From Polytrichum commune (Eukaryota; Streptophyta; Polytrichopsida; Polytrichales; Polytrichaceae): a stretch of DNA of 64,000 nucleotides. Positions 56,612-64,000 of the stretch are shown piece by piece (position 1 is the first letter of the stretch; each line of letters starts with the position of its first letter). The position numbers were made by a program, and so were the translations under genes. The stretch spans positions 10,170,501 to 10,234,500 of the forward strand of contig OX485805.1 of the NCBI GenBank assembly GCA_950295325.1, given 5' to 3'. The notes under the pieces are model-generated. The model was given only the letters and a program-made list of their open reading frames with translations. It did no database searches and was not told the DNA's origin.

Positions 56612-56940
56612 ATTCAAGGAGATCTACAAGATGAGGGTGTTTGGCTATCCAGTGGTTGTTGTGAACACTCCTGACGCTGCAAAATTTATCCTGACGTCAC
56701 CTTCCCGTCACATGTTTGCCGAAAACTATCCTGGCGTGTTTTTGAAAGTCATCTTCTTCAACACCACGTCTCGCGAAGAGCAAAATGAGGCGAAAGAATA
56801 TGCATCCAGGCTGATAGTTGAGATTTTCTCCGGCCAGAACCTCAACAAGCATCTCCCACTCATGAACCGGCGAGCCAGTGAAGCCGTCGAGTCTTGGCTT
56901 CACAAGGGACATGTGAATGCCACCTATGAGTCACTCAAGG
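56612..56940 (+). pseudogene. Cytochrome P450 (CYP85 clan, CYP707-like) exon
   Basis: Bounded by a TTGCAG acceptor and an AAG/GTACAT donor. It encodes FKEIYKMRVFGYPVVVVNTP, DAAKFILTSPSRHMFAENYP and a helix region (EEQNEAKEYASRLIVEIF) that correspond to the beta-1/helix B to helix D part of CYP85-clan P450s, such as abscisic-acid 8'-hydroxylases. The clan assignment rests on pattern alone. No N-terminal anchor exon was found upstream. Confidence 0.6.
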
Positions 56941-58587
56941 TACATCCCACAACATTGCTAACCTCCAACTGTCACTTACCCTACACATGATAATAATGTG
57001 GTCAAGGGCCAAAAATAAACTACATGTAGTCATTCTCATTAAACAACAGCCTAAATTCTAGTGTTGCAGCAAGGCCCTTATTATGGAACATGGCATCTCT
57101 CGTACTTCAAAAAGGGTGAAGGAGCATGGAGCTTAGCAATTTATGACATAGACCCTAGAATAGGTCTTATTTCTCTCAATTCTTAAAGCAAATGTATGTT
57201 TTAATCCTACTCCCACTCTATTGCACATGTTTTCCTAGATGATATGTAGCTCAAAGCTTTTTATGTACCCTATATATTTGATGTGGTGTGCTCTACACTA
57301 ATCCTCATTGCCCCATGTAAATGACCTTAGAAGGTGAAATGAGACACTTGGTACTACATCGAGGCCTGGGCTCAAATTAACATGGCACATCAGATTTAGT
57401 GCCACTTGAAATTTGGTATATGGTGTAGTGTCCGAATGTTACCCCATTTGGACTTAAAAAAAAATTGGATGGTAAATCAATATGGTGAGCCACATGAGAA
57501 TCTTGTTGATAGATAAGTATATATGGAACTGCAGAGTTTGTGATCTTTGTCATGTATTTTATTAATTGCAAAAGTCACACACGTGTGACCTCCATTCACT
57601 AGGCTTACCACTTTACAACATCTTTTCCCTAGGTGGCCAAATTGCCCTAAACTCCTTGTGCTACTTATTGATTCCACTGTAATTTTTGTGAGTTGCATTG
57701 CAACATTCTTCTCTTTTAGTTATGGACTTTGTGTGGACGGAGACCTGAGAGGACGAAATAGACACAGTGGCAGAAGAGGTAGTTTGGATAAGAAAAGCAT
57801 TCTTGAGTTTACCTATCAATCTGTCGGGTTTCACTTACCACAAAGCATTGAAGGCAATTTGCCCATTATCGACCCCTCTTGAAGCATGGTTTTAACTAAG
57901 TTTTGAGTAAATCTAGACTTATGCATGAATTTTGGACACAATAAAATTGCATACTTGCACTTCTATTGGCAACCTCTATGATGGAAATGAAAAAAACTAA
58001 TCTTGAATGTAGATCACATCTTTTGTGGTAGATTTCAATAGTAGTAAACAATAATAATAATAAGTTGTCTATATCCACATGATTGATGGTAAAAAATGAG
58101 ATCTCTGTGCTATTGTTTATAAAACTTTTCGTTGTCTAGCTCATCATGGAGATATTTAAAGACTTTTAGTCAATGCTATAGAAGATGTTCAAGCCTATTT
58201 GTGAAGAGCACACATTGTAGTTGCATGATGATGCTATTTATGAAAATTACACATTGACAAAACGCTTATTTGACCATATTTGTTCTCAATTCATGTATAG
58301 AAAGAGTTTCCATCATATTCTTCTAGATTTTTCCTCTAAATAATAAATGTATTCAAATTTAAACATGCCTTGATGGTGCAAAAATGCAGTAAGACACATT
58401 ATTGTTTCTGGGCAAGTCTTTTGTCCATAAATTATACTTACTCTTAGTTTTCTCAAATACTTGTGACAAAAAGCAATTTGAATTTCTGTGTGTAGGTATG
58501 CTTCATAAGACTTGCGTGCCCTATCCCTGAAGTAGATTCTTAAGCTTCCTCAGAACAAATTTGATGTGATTCTCCGGTACCTTGCAG
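56941..58587. other. P450 intron, lacking the expected helix E-G exon
   Basis: In CYP85-clan genes about 50 residues (a TF...-LPGT-...-A segment) come between the two retained exons. I do not find them here. No other gene is seen. Confidence 0.4.
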
Positions 58588-58824
58588 GCTCGCAAATCCT
58601 TCATCAATCGAATCGAAAAGTGCATAAGGAAACGGATTGCAGAAGGAAGCCCAAGGAGAGACCTCTTGAGCATCCTCATGGCGGATACCACTCAGAACTA
58701 CTCGCATTACGAAATGGCGTCACTCATCGTCGGTGTCATGTTTGTGGGCACCACCATCAAGTTTTTGACTCCGTGGGTTATCAAATACCTTCACGACTAT
58801 CCCGAAGTGCGAGAATCCATTCAG
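58588..58824 (+). pseudogene. Cytochrome P450 I-helix exon
   Basis: 79 codons in phase 0 between a CTTGCAG acceptor and a CAG/GTGATT donor. Reads ARKSFINRIEKCIRKRIAEG, RRDLLSILMAD and VGVMFVGTTIKFLTPWVIKY then LHDYPEVRESIQ. It matches the P450 I-helix, but the usual (A/G)Gx(D/E)T(T/S) oxygen-binding motif is reduced to VGTT with no acidic residue. No ExxR or Cys-heme-ligand exon follows within the window. With the missing exon upstream, this argues for a dead gene. Confidence 0.6.
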
Positions 58825-61034
58825 GTGATTAATGCATTTCCCGGGTAATTGATTAGCAAGTCCCATGAAACTTGAGCTCGCACCTTGTTCGGGGAGATTT
58901 TTGGGCATAATTGGTCAAGATCCTAGTGTTTCCAAGTCGAACCGGTTACATGTTGTGACCTTTGGTTTTTCTTTATTGATTTGAGGTATATTCCATAAAT
59001 TCCTCTAAAAATGATCAGTAATTTTCTTGCAGTCTTGAACTTCAACCGGTTCATCTGTAACTAGCGGTTAGTTCTCCCCATTCATTGAGCTCACGGTTTG
59101 AGTCACTCGGATTCAGATAGACTCAGTTTGTTGCTCACGCAATGTTTCAGTTCCATAATTTGTCGCTCACCCAAGTGGAGAGCACTTCTAGCAGCTATCT
59201 TTGTGCTATCCTCACACCGGTTATGTTCCATCATATGGGTCCTTGGCAATTGTCATGTTCCCTTGGAAAAATATGTAAATCTAACATTATGATAAATTTG
59301 CAGATTTTCCAGCGAAGTAGGACAATTTCCTAGTTTCGTACGTCAACTATCCAACACTCACATACATTGTAGTGATATATTACAAAAGTGGATGACCGGT
59401 TGTGGTGGCAATGAGACATCCACCCATCCACTCAAAACCACCACATCATCTTGTCATGTGCTCTCCTCTTGTAGATGTGTTTTTCATTTTTTTTTTTTTA
59501 AATCCACGCAAATAGCATTTCATCCAAAACCTATTATTTATGTCCATGAGCCAACTGGTTCCAAATTAAACCCCATACATGGCTTGAGCGGTAGATGGAT
59601 GTCTTGCTGCTATCACATCCCATCGACCACTCTCCTCGTTACCTTTCAAGACTACCTAACAAGTGATACATGCTCAGACAGTGTTAGAAAACCTTTAAAA
59701 CTCCGAAGGATCGCATCCTTTGGTGCTTTGATTCTACGTTGTCTAGTGAACTTTGGTGACAATTAGGATTTATGTTCCACATCCTCTTGGTATAGACATT
59801 ATTGTCTAAATGACAATGTATATTATGTGACATATGAATGGCCTTGTTCCATTTGAGATCATTAGTATTGGGAGCACCATCAAGATTCATAAATTGAATA
59901 TTAACAACAAACAATATATACAAGAAGGGGCGCTAAAGATATAGAAGCTAGGTATAGGTTGGGAGAACCGGGGTTGAGACCTATCAGGGCATAATATGCA
60001 CATTCCTTGGACAATCCTAACCACTATAATTGAATGACGGATGTATTTGGACAATCAAGGCCGGAAAAGGTGTTTGTTTTGCACAAAATAAGAATTATTT
60101 TTCTTATTTATTTCATCCTTGCATGTAAATCTTTGGAAGAGATTGTCATAATCTTGAAACTTACTCGAACTTTAATGAACACCATGTATTTGAGGGCAAG
60201 GGAAACCCCAGGGAAAGCATGAAGTACAAGTGACGAGAGAGAGGAAGGAATCTCAAAGAAGAGGAATAGAGGGTAGAGGAGGAAGGGAAGGAGGGAAGGT
60301 AGATTTTACTTGATTTTTTGTTAGAGTAAGTGCATTCATATTTTCAATGCCATGACACCTCCATGTTTTAGTTTTTGTATTTGTCTAATGACTTATGGGA
60401 TGTTGCTAAGGGGTTCCACTATTAGAAGTGGTAGAGATAAACTGCTTGTTGAACACTATTTTAATCCTCAAAACATATTTGACATTGTAACTTATCATGT
60501 ACTCAAAGTCTGGTCGTTGGACACCAAGTTTGGAAATAGCATGATCAAGTTCAATTCACATTTATCACTATAATTGGAACCTGAGTGGTTATTGTGATTG
60601 TCAAAGTCATTTGGCCTGTCAAATTACACCACTTATTTCCATTAGTGTGTACCTTAATTGATTATCTTTAACATTACTTGGCCCAATGGTAATTTATGCA
60701 AACACACAATCCCATGTGTCAACGCCTTCAACCTACAAAATAATAGTTTATTAAATGCATATTGATTCCAACAAAGGAATTTCATCTTAAACATAACAGT
60801 AAACTAAACATTATATTTATTGGATATTATATATGGATATTCATCCAAACCCAAACATAATAGGATTTGTAAGTAATCCAAAGTCTAGCTCATTTGTACT
60901 AAAGCCACAATGCACGCAGACTTTCTAGTGGTTTACTATAATGATAAATTTGCTAATATCATATTGGATCGAGCACAAAAATGTTGGATATTATTGATGG
61001 TTGTTGACAACCAAACAACTTAATTTATACCTAA
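58825..61034. other. Gene-free stretch with dispersed-repeat fragments
   Basis: 58968-59085 resembles 18826-18975 within the CACTA element (TGATTTGAGGTATAT, then CATCTGTAACTAGCGG). 60260-60425 resembles 27450-27590. No genes seen. Confidence 0.4.
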
Positions 61035-61550
61035 TTCTCATTGGCTTGATTCACTTGTAAGGCAAGCAAGGTTGTTTTTCACATATGTTATGTATGTTTA
61101 AGGGATGGTTAATGACCCACTATGATTCTTTCATGATTTCCATGCTATAAATATGGAATTTATGTCTATCCAACTTGGATCATGCATAAAATCCACCCTC
61201 CAACAAAAAATATGATTAGTATCCCATCATGTGTAATAATGAATCACATCTTCATTCCGTGTTTGTTGGTCGGTGGTACTCCACCTGGATTTGTTGGAAA
61301 TGAAGGCTAGAAATTACAAAATTTCGGTTGAGACAAAGCTTTTGCAACCCAAACTGAATAGCATATGTTTCATCTTCAAGACGTAAAATGAGCATATAAC
61401 CTTCTTGACAATCCATTTCAACATGGAAAGATTGTGGGGGACGATTACTAGTGGGCCCAATGAAATGGTCGTCCTTGTCAAACTTCTCACAAACCAAGAA
61501 AAGCTAGATCATGAACACAAGCATGAGCATGAGTAGGCCCCTATTACCAA
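61035..61550 (-). pseudogene. Degenerate C-terminal fragment of a second DUF7869-like gene
   Basis: The minus strand gives CEKFDKDDHFIGPTSNRPPQ, YMLILRLEDETYA and HFQQIQVEYHRPTN, then, past stops, NEDVIHYYT, WDTNHIFCWRVDF, PSWIDINSIFIAWK and YVKNNLACL. All are in the order of the 37434-38918 protein's C-terminus. Several stops mark it as a relic. It is the only part of the gene I could find here. Confidence 0.75.
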
Positions 61551-63329
61551 CATTTTCTTTTTTTGGGGGGGGGACTATTTTAAAGGCTACACCAAACCCT
61601 ATAACCGTGTTGTAGAGGTAGTTGCCAATATACTTTATGTGTTGCTCTAAGAAATGTTTTGGCTGCCCAAATGATGTTATTTGGAGTTGAGTTACATGGT
61701 TTGGGTTCAAGTGAATTATGGTTTGATGTTGGCCCCAATTCTATTTCACATAGGACATCCCCACAATGATGTCCAACAACAAACAACATGCACTGAAATG
61801 AACAACAACAAACAACAATGACGAATGTATACAACATGCACATTCTTGAAGCCCAAGGGCATGGCACATAATGTTCACACATAGTGCACTTGAAAACAAC
61901 CAACAACTTCACCAGATTACCAAATGTCTGCAAGAATAAAATAGGCCTATATTGAGCATCTCTGACCCTAAGGTCCAAAACGTTATTCCCTTAGTAAACT
62001 CCAAAACCGTAAGCTCCAGTCACGGATGAAGACTTGAAGAGGCTATGCCATAGCAGCAACAACCTTGAGAGAATTTTAAACAACCACATCCCCAACTGAT
62101 TCTCCACCCATTGGGCAAAATATTTGTAATATTCCAAGTCTTGCATTTCCTAGTCATGGTTGGGGTTCAACTCCAGACTCTCCCCCAAAACCTGCAAATA
62201 AAAAACAACAACATACGTTGCATAGTGTTGGTTGGCTCGCATCGCCTAAAACCAGGCAAGCCACACTTGGTGATTCCTAGTCACCCGGCTTCAGTCAATG
62301 TTCACAAGACAAAGCTCTGACAACTAAGCAATAACCTCATCATACGTACCCTCCATAATCACCTTCAAATGACGCTCCCAAAAAATGTCATTTGGAATGG
62401 GAGGCAAGACATAGCCCATGTTGACACTGCTTTGGTGGGTGCTACAAGCTTCATAAAACAAGAGGATGTGGCCAAAAGGATGAATGAAACGATGAGTTGT
62501 CCACAAAGTAATCTAATGGATGCGATGCCCGTTAACAAAGACATTGAACTATTCCGAGTCTCTGTACTTTCCACATGTCACAAGGAACAAATAATATTAT
62601 TTGTTTCGAACACCTCAATTGCCCCCCCCCCAATTAGCTATAATTCGAAGGACTTTTTAAATGGTTTGGACCATTCAAGAGTTAGGTTTTCATTGGTTAT
62701 TACTTTCAAATATTTGCTGCTTGGCTCACATAAAGGTCCCAAGGACGGAGGCAACCTTGTGAGCTTAGGAGCTCAACCGTAGTACTATAAAGTAATACAT
62801 TTGAGCTCAAGAGCTCATGTTTTATGATTTGTATGTGGGTCCCTCAAGTGCCCCCGTGGTTGTTAGCTAGGGAGTTTTATCATTTCTTTGAACCACTTGA
62901 GATTTGTTTTGGCATCAAATTTTTAGTTTCAAACATTTTCTTTTTGGTCCACATAAAGGTCCTCATGGATTAGGTTGTTGTTTTTCTTTTTGTTTGAACC
63001 ACATTAGGAGTTAGGTGCCAATGAATTTTAGTTTCAAATATTTTTATTGACTCACACAAGGCACTAAATTAGGATTTAAGTATATTTGGATTTAGGACAA
63101 AATCCAACCACCAATATGGCATACATTAGATCACAAAACTACATAGATATTGTAGTGGGTGAACATGAAATACAAACATTTGAAGTTGCAGTTGTTGTGT
63201 TAATATTGGTTTTGTTGTTGGAGTTTGATATTTTTATCCCCACAAGTAAACATCTCTTATTATTTTTGGACAAGTGGTTTGTCCAAATATACTTAAATGT
63301 CGGTTTCTAGAATATAAATTTCTTTATAA
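61551..63329. other. Intergenic, AT-rich
   Basis: No gene supported. A G run lies at 61565-61572. Confidence 0.4.
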
Positions 63330-63696
63330 TATTGATGAAATTTTCTCCTTTACATCTAAATGGGATCTGCCATTCAACACTAGTGTTGTGCAGTACTAGT
63401 GCAGACTTCATGCTCTTGATCTCTTAAACTTCATACAAATTGCAAATGAACTTCAATTGATTTCAAATTTTTATTTTTTTCATGTTGATGAAATCCATTT
63501 TTCTACATTTAAATGAGTTTTATCATTTAAACACTTGTATTATCTAGCACTAGTCCGGACCATAAGCTCTCAATCTCTAAAATTTACATATAGAGTCCGA
63601 GGAACTCTAATTCCAATTTATTTTTCAATATGTATGAATTCTCTCCTCTACAAAGAAATAGATTTTGCCTCTACACCACATCATGGTAGCCGTTTT
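63330..63696 (+). repeat. Two to three diverged tandem units of about 150 bp
   Basis: TGATGAAAT...CACTAGTGTTG...CATGCTCTTGATCTCTT at 63335-63430 recurs in altered form at 63485-63580, and partly after 63634. Confidence 0.5.
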
Positions 63697-64000
63697 GAAG
63701 GTCATGGAGATGTGATGTGTCACAAAATCTCTTGATTGCTTGCTTAGACTTTAGCTTGTTGAATCTACCTCAAGTCTTGTGCTTGTGGTTAGTTTTTCTT
63801 CACAGTTTGGCCAATGGTCTTTGTGGTATTGGATTTTGTCTTGAATTTTTTGGCTACATTTTGAAGCCTTGAACTTGAATTGAATTTAGTTCAGGGTTGC
63901 TTTGACTTTGGTTTCTTCTGCATTCATTAACCTTACGCTTCTTGTTGATTGCTCTAGGCCTTGCACTTGAGGTTTTTTTTATTATTATGATCTTTAAGCT
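63697..64000 (-). repeat. Inverted copy of 53345-53640, running off the window
   Basis: Near-identical reverse complement, starting at TGTCACAAAATCTCTTG, which matches the point where the second long direct repeat starts at 53640. It appears to be the internal edge of the same element family. Confidence 0.8.

Overview
The window looks like repeat-rich nuclear DNA of a land plant. It holds plant-type CACTA, MULE-like and hAT DNA transposons, a Ty3-type LTR retrotransposon primed by initiator-Met tRNA, and remnants of a CYP85-clan cytochrome P450 gene. A fern or lycophyte is my guess from the style of the MULE-like and CACTA genes, but that is weakly supported. No bacterial, organellar or CRISPR features were seen.

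Positions 1-33857 are one deep nest. The outermost layer is a MULE-like transposase gene with a SWIM zinc finger. A CACTA element (1906-33672, AAA target duplication) split it inside the SWIM motif, and deleting the element rejoins the reading frame exactly. The CACTA element carries a tnp2-type gene (DUF4218 and DUF4216 parts) and an apparently divergent TnpA-like gene, with arrays of an AGTCATT/AATGACT motif at both ends and in introns. Inside it sit a Ty3-type retrotransposon (2424-9470, LTRs alike wherever compared, RT core deleted), a solo LTR, an LTR fragment, and two opposed copies of an unfamiliar element with TGTGGGA ends, here called the P element (11122-16475 and 20301-26255). One P copy holds a shorter relative inserted in its gene. 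The P element encodes a single 683-residue protein with a coiled coil and a Ser/Arg/Pro-rich tail.

The two P copies have recombined. The tnp2 gene is cut at 20300 (+ strand) and resumes at 11121 (- strand), and both junctions carry the same 5-bp duplication. This shows that the segment between the copies has been inverted.

Positions 34560-38920 hold a possible promoter, a 75-bp palindromic tandem array and a broken gene for a DUF7869-like protein of unknown function that has the acidic residues expected of an RNase H-fold enzyme. A degenerate second copy of its C-terminus lies at 61035-61550, so the family appears dispersed. Positions 39944-44950 are a decayed hAT transposon with a BED zinc-finger exon, itself carrying a 0.9-kb hAT-like insertion. 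A 0.4-kb MITE-like repeat follows at 45384.

Positions 45784-64000 are AT-rich and gene-poor. They contain one plausible small secreted Cys-rich protein gene (48637-49023, minus), a pair of long direct repeats with internal minisatellites (51187-52775 and 53640-55200), two exons of a degraded P450 (56612-56940 and 58588-58824), and a 0.3-kb inverted repeat with the end of the window. Apart from the secreted protein gene, and possibly the intact P-element gene, I see no clearly functional gene.
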